A stretch of DNA of 24,592 nucleotides from IMG/VR virus record IMGVR_UViG_3300021961_000606, positions 1-24,592 of that record; one strand, 5' to 3'. Made by a program: the position numbers and the translations under genes. Shown piece by piece: positions 6,585 through 14,064 of the stretch; positions within the stretch are counted from its first letter, which is position 1; every line of letters starts with the position of its first letter. The notes beneath the pieces were generated by a model. That model saw only the letters and a list, made by a program, of their open reading frames with translations, did not search any database and was not told the origin of the DNA. This DNA comes from a virus.

Positions 6585-6614
6585 AAAACCCCAATCAATA
6601 TTGAAAGGGGTTTT
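6585..6614 (-). terminator. Rho-independent terminator after bS21 gene
   Basis: On the minus strand, AAAACCCC (6614-6607) pairs with GGGGTTTT (6592-6585). The loop itself contains the palindrome TCAATATTGA (6604-6595), and the run of T continues after the stem. It lies about 68 bases downstream of the bS21 stop and just before the next promoter, so it separates the late block from the next unit. The shape is nearly symmetrical and could also stop plus-strand transcription. Confidence 0.75.
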
Positions 6615-6681
6615 CCGTATAAATAAGGAATAAAATAAACTGATGGCACTCAAATTTATCTTACTTATAAATATTATGAAA

Positions 6682-6897
6682 TCAAATTTTAAACAATTTT
6701 TCTTGTTGAAGTTGTAAATCGTTTCTTCTTTTAGCCTTTTGTTTTATCAATCTTCGTTTAGTTGTTGGTTTAACATATTCTCTTCTTTCTTTCAACTCCT
6801 CTATGTGGCCAGAAGCTGAAACCTTTTTCTTTAATACTTTTAATGCTTGGTTTATATCACCATTTCTAACTTTTACTGCTACTAATGAAACTCCCAT
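6682..6897 (-). CDS. rpsU: Ribosomal protein bS21 homologue
   Basis: This 71-aa, very basic protein has the same length as E. coli bS21. Its features line up along the whole chain: VAVKVRNGDINQALKVLKKK at residues 6-25 against the VKVRENEPFDVALRRFKR start, a central Gly30, RREYVKPTTKRR at 38-49 against the FYEKPTTERKR core, and a KQKAKRRN tail. bS21 sits on the small subunit near the 3' end of 16S rRNA and affects start-site choice. The ATG shares its A with the TAA of the upstream gene (TAATG), so translation is probably coupled. No Shine-Dalgarno is present. A terminator follows. S21 is known as one of the more frequent ribosomal proteins in phage genomes. Confidence 0.88.
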   Translation of the reverse strand: MGVSLVAVKVRNGDINQALKVLKKKVSASGHIEELKERREYVKPTTKRRLIKQKAKRRNDLQLQQEKLFKI

Positions 6898-7166
6898 TAT
6901 CTATTATTTTGTTGTAAATATTTTATTTCAGTTCTTAAAGATGCAACTTCTTCTACTAATTTTAGTATTTGATTTCTCATCTCATCTTTTTCTTTTGAGG
7001 ATTGTTCGAGTAAAGTCTCTAACTTACCGATTCTATCTTTACAATCGTGTTTTATAAAATCTTCTTCTTTATCTTTTCTTTCTGCTCTTTTCTCGTAATA
7101 TCTCCATGCAGAGGCACCTGTCAATGTACCAAGTAAAGTTACCAATACCGTGTATATGTTTTCCAC
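6897..7166 (-). CDS. Membrane-anchored coiled-coil protein
   Basis: This 89-aa protein has an N-terminal transmembrane segment (about residues 4-21, IYTVLVTLLGTLTGASAW) followed by a basic patch RYYEKRAERK. The rest is a long coiled coil (RIGKLETLLEQSSKEKDEM, then LVEEVASLRTEIKYLQQ). This is the layout of small holin-associated or spanin-like phage proteins and of XhlA-type haemolysin proteins, but no family-specific motif is visible. It overlaps the bS21 start by one base and the previous gene stop by one base, a tight cassette. A lysis or membrane role is plausible. No endolysin is visible in the window to support this. Confidence 0.7.
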   Translation of the reverse strand: MENIYTVLVTLLGTLTGASAWRYYEKRAERKDKEEDFIKHDCKDRIGKLETLLEQSSKEKDEMRNQILKLVEEVASLRTEIKYLQQNNR

Positions 7167-7777
7167 TATAAGAATGATTTAATTGTTACTAAATGTCCAT
7201 CCATGTACGATGTATCGTAATCTTTACCAATTTCAGATTCAATTTCACCCATCAAATCTTGGAAATCAGCAACAATAACAGTTGCCTCATCAAGTTTTTC
7301 TTGTGTTGTAGAACCTGATTCAATTGCATCTTTTTCAATTCCAAATACATTATCTGCCAATTGTGCAGCAGAACGAATCATTCCAATAGTATCTTCGTTT
7401 AAGTTTGTTTGAGATTTTAAATCTTCAAATGTTCCTATGGCACCAGGGCAAATATAAAATTGTTTAGTTTGATAACCAAATACATCAATCTCTGATTCAG
7501 CCATTTCAACTGAACCTGATGCAGGTTCTCCTGAATAAGATGAATCAATTGATGGTTGTGCTTCAAACTTTTGTATTAGTTCTTGTTTTATTCTCAATGA
7601 GTTAAATCTAGCATTCACTCTATCATAAGGTGATGAGTGTTTACTCATATTTTCACTATCCCATTTTGATTTACAAATGGCATATGCTTGGTCTGATTCA
7701 TAGGTTTGAGTTTCTTCACTCATACATCTACCGATGAATTCTTCTTCTGTTTCTGATTTTCCTGGATTAATTGGCAT
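7166..7777 (-). CDS. Phage morphogenesis-associated protein with N-terminal CxxxW motif
   Basis: This 203-aa protein begins with ETEEEFIGRCMSEETQTY and then DQAYAICKSKWD. The pattern F(I)xRCM...(D)QxxAICxxxW is, from memory, a short domain often found at the N-terminus of, or next to, prohead proteases and capsid genes in Bacteroidota phages. After a polar linker, the second half contains EIDVFGYQTKQFYICPGAIG, then a mainly helical acidic region with LADNVFGIEKDA and DFQDLMGEIESEI. The function is unknown; the first part may bind zinc or be a docking tag. It is two genes downstream of the XkdF-like protease, which supports a head-maturation link. Confidence 0.6.
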   Translation of the reverse strand: MPINPGKSETEEEFIGRCMSEETQTYESDQAYAICKSKWDSENMSKHSSPYDRVNARFNSLRIKQELIQKFEAQPSIDSSYSGEPASGSVEMAESEIDVFGYQTKQFYICPGAIGTFEDLKSQTNLNEDTIGMIRSAAQLADNVFGIEKDAIESGSTTQEKLDEATVIVADFQDLMGEIESEIGKDYDTSYMDGHLVTIKSFL

Positions 7778-7778
7778 A

Positions 7779-8114
7779 TTATTGTAATCTAAATCTAAAA
7801 TTATTAAATGAAAAACTTACTACTTTATCTCCGGTAGTTAGAGTTCGCCAGTTACCTGAAGTATCTACTACGGGCACATTATATTGTGCAGGATTCTTTT
7901 CTGCTTTAGTATCACTACCACCCGAAATTCCATCACCAATTGGACCATTTATCCAATAAAGTTTATGAGTAGTTTGTGAACCATCTTCTTTAATCCATGT
8001 GGTACGCACAGGATTCGATGGTGTTGCAAGAGTTGTTAGAACTCTCCAAAAATCACCAAAAGTGGCATTTGGTGCCAATTTAATTAATTTGTTATGTGCA
8101 GAATTACTATTCAT
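7779..8114 (-). CDS. Hypothetical small beta-rich protein
   Basis: This 111-aa protein has a short helical start (AHNKLIKLAPNATFGDFWRV) and then beta-type segments (TTWIKEDGSQTTHKLYWING, WRTLTTGDKVVSFSFNNFRF). No Cys, membrane segment or known motif is seen. Its ATG overlaps the stop of the protease gene by 4 bases (ATGA), and the next gene follows after one base. This places it inside the protease cassette. It could be a small structural or decoration protein. I do not recognise a family. Confidence 0.6.
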   Translation of the reverse strand: MNSNSAHNKLIKLAPNATFGDFWRVLTTLATPSNPVRTTWIKEDGSQTTHKLYWINGPIGDGISGGSDTKAEKNPAQYNVPVVDTSGNWRTLTTGDKVVSFSFNNFRFRLQ

Positions 8115-8746
8115 TTTTTTAACAAACTTTTTATATGTGATAATAAGATTTCTGCCTCATTATCATTCAAATCGTTTATATCTTTTGTAAATAATTGTGA
8201 GAACTTTTCAGTAGATGCCTTGTGTTCAAAGATACCCTCAATAGAGAATCCCTTGTATTTACCAGCCTTTACTTCTTCCCACACTTTATCATTATCAACT
8301 TTATATACACCGAACCAAGTTCCTTTAGGTAAAGTAAAGCCATATAAATTTGATTTATCTTTTCCTGATTGTTCAATAATCCAACTTTCGGTTAAGTAAA
8401 CATCATTTACTTTTTTATCATGTTCAACCGTAACTTCCCCATTGTATTTGTTCTTCATGAACTTTCTTGCAATCTTCTCGATTTGTTCAGGTTTAAAGAA
8501 TACATTATACATTCCCATTTGTTCATCCATACGAACAATCTTCTTGTGTGGGATTAATAATGGTCCTGCAACTAATCTCTTTTCAGTATCAACCGTTTGG
8601 AATTCTACCTTTTGTTTATTGAAGAATACAAAATCTCTTTCAATTGCAGGTTCTTCTACAAATGAATTGGCAAATACACCTGAATCAATATCATCATCTT
8701 CAATGATTAGTTCAAATAATTCTAAATCTTCAAACATTCTATTCAT
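8111..8746 (-). CDS. XkdF-like prohead protease (Peptidase S78_2)
   Basis: This 211-aa protein matches the XkdF family of putative phage serine proteases, which process the prohead. Visible family features are EKRLVAGPLLIPHKKIVRMD (55-74), FKPEQIEKIARKF (84-96), VEHDKKVNDVYLTESWIIEQ (107-126) with likely catalytic His109, and KAGKYKGFSIEGIF (160-173) with likely nucleophile Ser168. The N-terminal 30 residues are acidic. The leader carries the 17-base motif also found before the 52-aa gene. Such proteases usually sit between portal and capsid. Here the gene is downstream of the tape measure, far from the portal, which is unusual. Confidence 0.8.
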   Translation of the reverse strand: MNRMFEDLELFELIIEDDDIDSGVFANSFVEEPAIERDFVFFNKQKVEFQTVDTEKRLVAGPLLIPHKKIVRMDEQMGMYNVFFKPEQIEKIARKFMKNKYNGEVTVEHDKKVNDVYLTESWIIEQSGKDKSNLYGFTLPKGTWFGVYKVDNDKVWEEVKAGKYKGFSIEGIFEHKASTEKFSQLFTKDINDLNDNEAEILLSHIKSLLKK

Positions 8747-8749
8747 AAT

Positions 8750-8766
8750 CTTTTATTATTTAACAA
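8750..8766 (-). promoter_or_regulatory. Conserved AT-rich leader, copy 1
   Basis: The 17 bases TTGTTAAATAATAAAAG (minus strand) end 3 bases before the protease ATG. An identical copy precedes the 52-aa gene near the tape measure, and a shorter variant precedes the connector gene at 22044-22057. It could be a translation-enhancing A/T-rich leader, or a promoter core for a phage sigma factor. Confidence 0.4.
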
Positions 8767-8778
8767 GAAAATCTTAAA

Positions 8779-10641
8779 TTATCCACCAAAGGTAGCTGCA
8801 CCATTCGTGCGTCTATCTAATGCTTGATTTGAAGATATATCTTGTGATACTACATAAGCTTTAATTGGTCTATCTTGTGCTGTTCCTATGGTTGCAGCAA
8901 GTTGTGTTTGAGGAGTTGCACCTGGCGTTGTTTGAACTTGTGGTATAGACATTCCTTGTGGTGATGCAAATGCTGGTGGTGCACCAACTGCTCCACCTCC
9001 ACCACCACTAACACCTGCAGCTGCACCTGCTTCGTTTATTTGTTTAATACCTTGAACACTAGCAGCAATAACTGATGCAATTGATAATGCTCCACCGATT
9101 CTTGAAGGAATAAATGCAGGGTTAGGAATACCAGGAGGTAATATTGGCGGAACTGTATTCATTTGTGTAATGATTTTAGCAACTGCTGCTCCCTTTTCAA
9201 TTAATAATCCTGCTATTGCTAATGCTTTGTTCTTTCCTGCTATTTGACCTAATAATTGACCAAACTGTGCATATAAATCAATATATTGTTCTTGAATTGC
9301 TAACTTAGCATCTTTTGCAGCCCTTTCAGTTTCAATCTCTTGGTCAGTAATCTTTAATCTTGCATCAGCAAATTTCTTTCTGATTTCAGTTTTTTGGAAC
9401 TCATTAAGTTCTTCATTAGAAAGTTCAGTTTCTTCTTGTTGTCTGAGTATATCTCTTTGTTGAGCTAATCTTTCTAAATCTTGTTCAAAATCATAATCAT
9501 ATAATTTATTTTCTCTATCTAAATCTTCTAACTTAGCTTGTAATTCACTTAAACGAATACCTCTTTCTATCTCAGCCTTTTTCTTTGCTTCTTCTAATGC
9601 CTTCTTTGCAGCCTCCTCGTTTATTTTATTTTGAGTTTCAGTAAACCCTCTTAATTGAGAAACATAATCTGCCTCTGCATTAATCTTATCTGCTTGTAAT
9701 GTTTTATATTCTAATGAATCTTTTTTGTAGAGTGCCATTTTATCATCTAAATCTTTCAATCTAGCTTGTTGTGCCAACTCTGCAAATCTTCTTTCTACAT
9801 CTAACTTTTCTTGTTCAGTTTGTGCAAGTGTTAGTGCTTCTTCTTTTAATTTCTTTAATCGTGCCTCATCTAATTTATCCTCTGCCTCCATCCTCTTTAT
9901 CTTTTCTTCTAAGGCTTTCTTGGCAGCATCTTCTTGTTCTTTTAGATTTTCTTTTTGAGTTTTGGTCATCTTCTTTGTACCTTTCTCAAAATTATCAACA
10001 TTCTGAGTAAAGTTATCACCAAACTGAGTTACTGATTCTTTGGCAGATTCCCATGCACCTTTAAAATCACCTTTGAATAATTTACCAATTGCTTCACCTA
10101 CTTTACCTATTGATTGTAAAAGTGCACCTATTGCTGAATAAACATATTTGAATGCAGAAGTTACTAATGGCATTACATCTAAAGCCAATTGAGTAAATTG
10201 TTCTATTGCTGGTTGTAAGGCATCAACTATACCTTGGAATAATTGTTCAAACGCAATAAATAACGGTTCCATCTTTTTCATGGAATCTTCCGTCTTTGAG
10301 AATGCAGCAATTAATGTACCAACTAAACTAACTATTAAACCAATACCAGTTGCCTTTAGGGCAAAACCCCATGATTTTGTTGCTAGTTCTACTTGTTTTA
10401 ATCCTTTGAATAATTGACCTACGGGACCAGGTGCACCTTCAAGAGTACCTTTCAAATCATCTGCAGACATTGCAGAAGATTCCAATGCATCTCCAGTATC
10501 ACGAATTGCTGCAGCAAGTTTATTAAACTCGGCAGAACCTGCAACAACTTCTCTTTGGGCCTTTTTTAAATCACGAAGTTTTTGTAAGGAATCTCCGGTA
10601 TTGATTACCGCATCTATATCAATTTTTACTTTTTCTGCCAT
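8779..10641 (-). CDS. Tail tape measure protein
   Basis: This 620-aa protein is thought to set tail length and line the tail tube. It has the typical layout. The N-terminal helical region includes LRDLKKAQREVVAGSAEFNK. A hydrophobic Gly/Ala-rich segment spans about 92-115 (WGFALKATGIGLIVSLVGTL), and there is a second at about 465-525. A very long charged coiled coil lies between about 220 and 450 (KKALEEKIKRMEAEDKLDEA and similar). The C-terminus is Gly/Ala/Pro/Gln-rich. At roughly 0.15 nm per residue, the length implies a tail near 90 nm. The ATG lies inside the end of the 52-aa gene. The gene is transcribed after the tail-tip genes, the reverse of the common siphovirus order. Confidence 0.85.
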   Translation of the reverse strand: MAEKVKIDIDAVINTGDSLQKLRDLKKAQREVVAGSAEFNKLAAAIRDTGDALESSAMSADDLKGTLEGAPGPVGQLFKGLKQVELATKSWGFALKATGIGLIVSLVGTLIAAFSKTEDSMKKMEPLFIAFEQLFQGIVDALQPAIEQFTQLALDVMPLVTSAFKYVYSAIGALLQSIGKVGEAIGKLFKGDFKGAWESAKESVTQFGDNFTQNVDNFEKGTKKMTKTQKENLKEQEDAAKKALEEKIKRMEAEDKLDEARLKKLKEEALTLAQTEQEKLDVERRFAELAQQARLKDLDDKMALYKKDSLEYKTLQADKINAEADYVSQLRGFTETQNKINEEAAKKALEEAKKKAEIERGIRLSELQAKLEDLDRENKLYDYDFEQDLERLAQQRDILRQQEETELSNEELNEFQKTEIRKKFADARLKITDQEIETERAAKDAKLAIQEQYIDLYAQFGQLLGQIAGKNKALAIAGLLIEKGAAVAKIITQMNTVPPILPPGIPNPAFIPSRIGGALSIASVIAASVQGIKQINEAGAAAGVSGGGGGAVGAPPAFASPQGMSIPQVQTTPGATPQTQLAATIGTAQDRPIKAYVVSQDISSNQALDRRTNGAATFGG

Positions 10642-10777
10642 ACCATATTCGTTTAATTAAATCTTTTGTAGATTTCCAATTGGAAGGTAATTCATATCTG
10701 CCTTTGGCAATATCAATATTATGGGAGTTACCATAAAACTTGTTTAGTTCCAAAATATTTAATAATTGTGAAATCAT
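10619..10777 (-). CDS. Small protein upstream of tape measure (52 aa)
   Basis: This short frame starts at the ATG at 10777-10775 and ends with TGA at 10621-10619, overlapping the tape-measure start by 23 bases. It encodes 52 aa: MISQLLNILELNKFYG, a middle with DIAKGRYELPSNWKS, and a basic end LIKRIWYGRKSKN. The leader contains the same 17-base motif as the protease gene, ending 5 bases before the ATG. That and the overlap argue that it is translated. Genes directly before tape measures are often tail-assembly chaperones, but this one is too short and lacks recognisable motifs. I leave the function open. Confidence 0.55.
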   Translation of the reverse strand: MISQLLNILELNKFYGNSHNIDIAKGRYELPSNWKSTKDLIKRIWYGRKSKN

Positions 10778-10782
10778 AAGTA

Positions 10783-10799
10783 CTTTTATTATTTAACAA
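10783..10799 (-). promoter_or_regulatory. Conserved AT-rich leader, copy 2
   Basis: The same 17 bases as at 8750-8766 occur here, ending 5 bases before the ATG of the 52-aa gene. The match is exact even though the genes they precede are unrelated, so the motif is likely selected. It sits at the junction between the glycosyltransferase cluster and the tape-measure segment, where a separate transcript could begin. Confidence 0.4.
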
Positions 10800-10810
10800 A
10801 AAAAACGAAT

Positions 10811-11503
10811 TTAGTTAGGGAGTAGAGACCAGTAATCCTCTCTAAAGTGTGGATTAAGTTTAATTACACCTGATTCAGTATTAGTTCTATCAGTTATTTC
10901 GTATATTTCTTCATTAGGTTTATCACCCATACCTGATATATGGTACACACCCATCCCCCATCGGTATATCATGGTATATCTACCTAAATCACCAATATGG
11001 ATATCTGCATTATTGTGGAATGTTAACCAATTATCCTCGCCGATAGATTTGTCGATAATCTTACCAACTTTTTTTAGATAGTTCCATTTATAACAATTGC
11101 CATTATTAATACTATCGCCTAATCCTTGGTATTGGTTATGTGAAAAGAAATAATGTTTCTGGTCTCGTAGTATATCTTTGTTTGGATATAGAGTTCTATA
11201 CATCTCATTTATTTCTAATGCATGGGGTGAAAGTAAATCATCATCATCTAATCGGTATATCCAATCATATCTGCACTGAGTAAATCCCCATTCTAATTTT
11301 TTACCTACTGAAGAGAACCTTTCATCAAGGTTTATAATCTTAATATTAGGATGCTCAAACACATATTTTACATCAGGTGAATCATTTATTATCACCATCT
11401 CTGAACTTTCCTTAAATCGTTCGTATTGTAGTAAATACGAGTGTATTGCTTCTTCTAATAACCAACTTCTTTGGTAGGTTAGAGTTAAAATTGAGATTCC
11501 CAT
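10811..11503 (-). CDS. Family-2-like glycosyltransferase
   Basis: This 230-aa protein has a GT-A type N-terminal nucleotide-sugar-binding fold. It starts with ISILTLTYQRSWLLEEAI (3-20), has the acidic IINDS (38-42), and carries the metal-binding motif YRLDDDDLLSPHAL at 83-96. IGEDNWLTF (154-162) could supply the catalytic acidic residue. No membrane segment is present, so it should act in the cytoplasm. It would transfer a sugar from a nucleotide donor to an unknown acceptor. Its start overlaps the upstream glycosyltransferase by 19 bases. It is the last of four such genes in a row, placed between tail-fibre-type genes and the tape measure. Acceptors could be phage tail proteins, phage DNA or host glycans. 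Confidence 0.8.
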   Translation of the reverse strand: MGISILTLTYQRSWLLEEAIHSYLLQYERFKESSEMVIINDSPDVKYVFEHPNIKIINLDERFSSVGKKLEWGFTQCRYDWIYRLDDDDLLSPHALEINEMYRTLYPNKDILRDQKHYFFSHNQYQGLGDSINNGNCYKWNYLKKVGKIIDKSIGEDNWLTFHNNADIHIGDLGRYTMIYRWGMGVYHISGMGDKPNEEIYEITDRTNTESGVIKLNPHFREDYWSLLPN

Positions 11504-12111
11504 AGTTTTATATCTTCTTGTTGTTGGCCAAAAAATTCACCTCTTCGTGTTGTTATAGAGATTTCATCATGCCCTAAATCCATATTTTTTATCATGTATC
11601 CACCTCCTTTTACAAAACGAATAAGGAAATCATCACCACATGCAATCTTTAATCTTTCATCTATCTCTACCCAATTGTCCTTGTGAATGAAGAAAAGGCA
11701 TCCCCATCCCCAAGGTCTCCCCACAATTGGTTCTCTCTCATATTGTAATTCTACATTCTCTCCATAGTAATTACCTGTCCACATTCCGGTCACACCCTCA
11801 TCCATGTGATGTAACATCCAATAGAATATATCAGTATCAAATTCTATATCATCGTTTGATATACATAAGTTTTTGTATTGAGAAGTTCTTACTCCTAAAT
11901 TCCACGCAGGATTTACGAATATATTTTCTTCTTGTGGTAGATATACTAACTTTTTTATAGAATCTAAATAGCTTGGTTTTAAGCTGGTATTATTATCAAT
12001 TAGTATTATCTCACCTACTTCATGGCAATCGTTTAATTTTAGTAGGTTTCTATGGATTCTATCACTATACCACATTGTTGGTATGATTACCGAAAATTTA
12101 CTTCCACTCAT
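11485..12111 (-). CDS. GT-A-type glycosyltransferase
   Basis: This 208-aa protein begins with FSVIIPTMWYSDRIHRNLLK (6-25), followed by EIILIDNN (34-41), FVNPAWNLGV (65-74) and the metal-site motif CISNDDIEFD (83-92). GWGCLFFIHKDNW (135-147) and CGDDFLIRF (158-166) follow in the acceptor-binding half. This order is typical of family-2-like GT-A enzymes. No signal peptide or membrane anchor is visible. It overlaps its upstream neighbour by 14 bases and its downstream neighbour by 19, so the cluster is probably translated in a coupled way. The sugar and acceptor cannot be read from the sequence. Confidence 0.75.
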   Translation of the reverse strand: MSGSKFSVIIPTMWYSDRIHRNLLKLNDCHEVGEIILIDNNTSLKPSYLDSIKKLVYLPQEENIFVNPAWNLGVRTSQYKNLCISNDDIEFDTDIFYWMLHHMDEGVTGMWTGNYYGENVELQYEREPIVGRPWGWGCLFFIHKDNWVEIDERLKIACGDDFLIRFVKGGGYMIKNMDLGHDEISITTRRGEFFGQQQEDIKLWESQF

Positions 12112-13075
12112 TTATCTTTTTCCTTACATCGTTTAACATCCATGTTGAAATAGAATACTCTTTGCTCTCATCAATTTCTTCTATCCATTCACTTTTTTCA
12201 TTTTTGGAATGTAACCACAAGTGTGATACATAGGGGTATTTCTCCATTATCTCTGCATAGAACGATTTTCCTATCTCTTGGGTACATTTGTATTCACCCC
12301 ATTTGAAATCGTTTACTTGCGGTAATTTCATCCATATATCACATAGTTCTCCACCATGATGGCATCTATCCCAAAACGAACTCCAACCAACAAAATCTTC
12401 AAATAGATAAAGTAAGGTCAAACCAAAGTTCCAATCTTCTTTATGTGTTGGCAACCATTTGATACAAGTTTCATTTGTGATTGATTGCCATGAGAAATCA
12501 CCACCTATCCAAACTACTCCTTCGTTTTGTTGGAATTTGGTGTTGTTTAACATATCCCAAATAAAAGGAGATTTAGATTCCCAATTTTGCCAACAATCAT
12601 TTCGTGGGAACATAGGGATTTCATCGTATCCTCTTATCTCTCTTGTAAATCCTGGCACACATCCATCAGGTTCTATCTTATTGTAGAATGAAGTATGTGG
12701 GTCATAACTTCTACAAATTGTATTCTTTGGTGCACGAATAGGGCCAATACATAAATCATCAGTATCAATATAAGTTCCACCAAACTGATATAATAAAATC
12801 AATCTAAATAAATCACTAAAATCTCTTGGGTTTGCTTTTCGGTATTGTTCTATCTTTTCTACTGACATTGGTATTCCTTCAAACCATGTATTATCGAATG
12901 GTAATACTTGTACGCCGAATTTATCATCAAATTGTTCTTGTTTAAGTGAATTTGATACAATAATAATAACATGATTAGGGTTGAATACTCTTGTAGAATA
13001 CACACAATCTTGTAGAATTCTTAATCTATCAGGCCAAATGTGGCCATCCCAATAAAACCAAATTATATTAGACAT
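12098..13075 (-). CDS. GT32-like DXD glycosyltransferase
   Basis: The start is taken as the ATG at 13075-13073, giving 325 aa (MSNIIWFYWDGHIWPDRL...). The longer frame from 13117 would overlap the previous gene by 55 bases, while this start overlaps by 13. The diagnostic block is FSDLFRLILLYQFGGTYIDT followed by DD (86-107). It matches the SDxxRxxxLyxxGGxYxDxD signature of the Gly_transf_sug/GT32 group, with DTD binding the metal and nucleotide sugar. HLWLHSKN near the C-terminus provides a His often seen in this group. Relatives include alpha-mannosyl- and capsule-type transferases. It appears cytoplasmic and is the second gene of the four-gene cluster. Confidence 0.8.
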   Translation of the reverse strand: MSNIIWFYWDGHIWPDRLRILQDCVYSTRVFNPNHVIIIVSNSLKQEQFDDKFGVQVLPFDNTWFEGIPMSVEKIEQYRKANPRDFSDLFRLILLYQFGGTYIDTDDLCIGPIRAPKNTICRSYDPHTSFYNKIEPDGCVPGFTREIRGYDEIPMFPRNDCWQNWESKSPFIWDMLNNTKFQQNEGVVWIGGDFSWQSITNETCIKWLPTHKEDWNFGLTLLYLFEDFVGWSSFWDRCHHGGELCDIWMKLPQVNDFKWGEYKCTQEIGKSFYAEIMEKYPYVSHLWLHSKNEKSEWIEEIDESKEYSISTWMLNDVRKKINEWK

Positions 13076-14037
13076 GATTTCTTTTTTGTTTGTTGTATCC
13101 AAAACCAATAATACCACGATGCAGTATCTTGTTTAGGTTCAGGTGAATCAAATGGTAACTCATTCATGTATTTGGCTTTATAGAATAATCCTGATGTATC
13201 GTTTACTACACCAGCATTATGCATAATATTCATTTTAAAATAATCTTCTTTTGATGATGTTCCCCATGAAAAATCAAAATTTGGATGAGTTATAGTTTTT
13301 TTACCCATTAACCAACCTTTCCAAAGAACTGCCCACATATCTGAACACCATATTTGTATTTCATGATATGGAACTCTTGGTGGTGAATCGGGGGAATGTG
13401 TATGTGCTCTATCTAATGCAATTTTTTCATTATTTAAATCAGTAATTTCTTTAAACATTCTATCTGATTTAATTTCTACCCAATTCCAATAATCATAATC
13501 TAAACCTTTCATAATGTATTGTGCACCGATACAATTTAATTCATTTTCTTTTACCAATTCTTTTGGTATTTCCATGATATCGCACATTGCATCCAATACA
13601 TCTTCACCTTTACTGATAATATAATCATGTCCTATATACCATCTTACATCAGAACCATACCAATTATCATCTTGAACCATTTCAAAAGTAATCCATTCAC
13701 TTGGATTTCTTGTAAAAAGAATATCACAATCATGATAAAAGATTGCATCCTTTACCAAATAGGGGTGTTGTTGGAAATGTTGTTTTAGGATATTAGGACG
13801 AATAGAAGAGATATAATGTTTATTTTCTCTTGTATCATCATAAAAAAAGAATCTTGCTGGATAAGTGTTTGCAAGTTTAATCCAATCTTCAGGAATAACT
13901 CCATTTACTTTCCAACATACAATATCCATATCGTTAGGATTTACTCCCATTGACATGAAGTTATTAATCATTACTTCAACCTGCCATCTATAATAGTTCG
14001 TGGCTGGTTGTGCACAAACATACCTTACTTTTCTCAT
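13063..14037 (-). CDS. Putative glycosyltransferase, HPAT/SGT-like motifs
   Basis: This 324-aa protein starts VRYVCAQPATNYYRWQVEVM. It has an SSIRPNILKQHF block (77-88) followed by AIFYHDCDILFTRNPSEW (98-115), in which DCD is the likely DXD metal site. Later blocks are VRWYIGHDYIISKGEDVL (131-148), HEIQIWCSDMWAVLW (225-239) and HPNFDFSWG (251-259). The order (xWQ..M near the start, xRPxxLxxxx, acidic D-x-D-x-x-F-x-R-P, then an E-x-x-x-x-x-x-M-x-A block) reminds me of plant hydroxyproline O-arabinosyl- and peptidyl-serine galactosyltransferases. That is recall, not a search result. The gene directly follows a tail-fibre-type gene (27 bases) and leads the cluster. Confidence 0.6.
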   Translation of the reverse strand: MRKVRYVCAQPATNYYRWQVEVMINNFMSMGVNPNDMDIVCWKVNGVIPEDWIKLANTYPARFFFYDDTRENKHYISSIRPNILKQHFQQHPYLVKDAIFYHDCDILFTRNPSEWITFEMVQDDNWYGSDVRWYIGHDYIISKGEDVLDAMCDIMEIPKELVKENELNCIGAQYIMKGLDYDYWNWVEIKSDRMFKEITDLNNEKIALDRAHTHSPDSPPRVPYHEIQIWCSDMWAVLWKGWLMGKKTITHPNFDFSWGTSSKEDYFKMNIMHNAGVVNDTSGLFYKAKYMNELPFDSPEPKQDTASWYYWFWIQQTKKKSCLI

Positions 14038-14064
14038 ACCAATAAATATAACCTTTTTAAATTC

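Noticed and set aside
6576-6599. Plus-strand TTGACA as a sigma-70 -35 box
   Set aside because: There is no good -10 box at the right distance, the terminator lies directly downstream, and no plus-strand gene follows.
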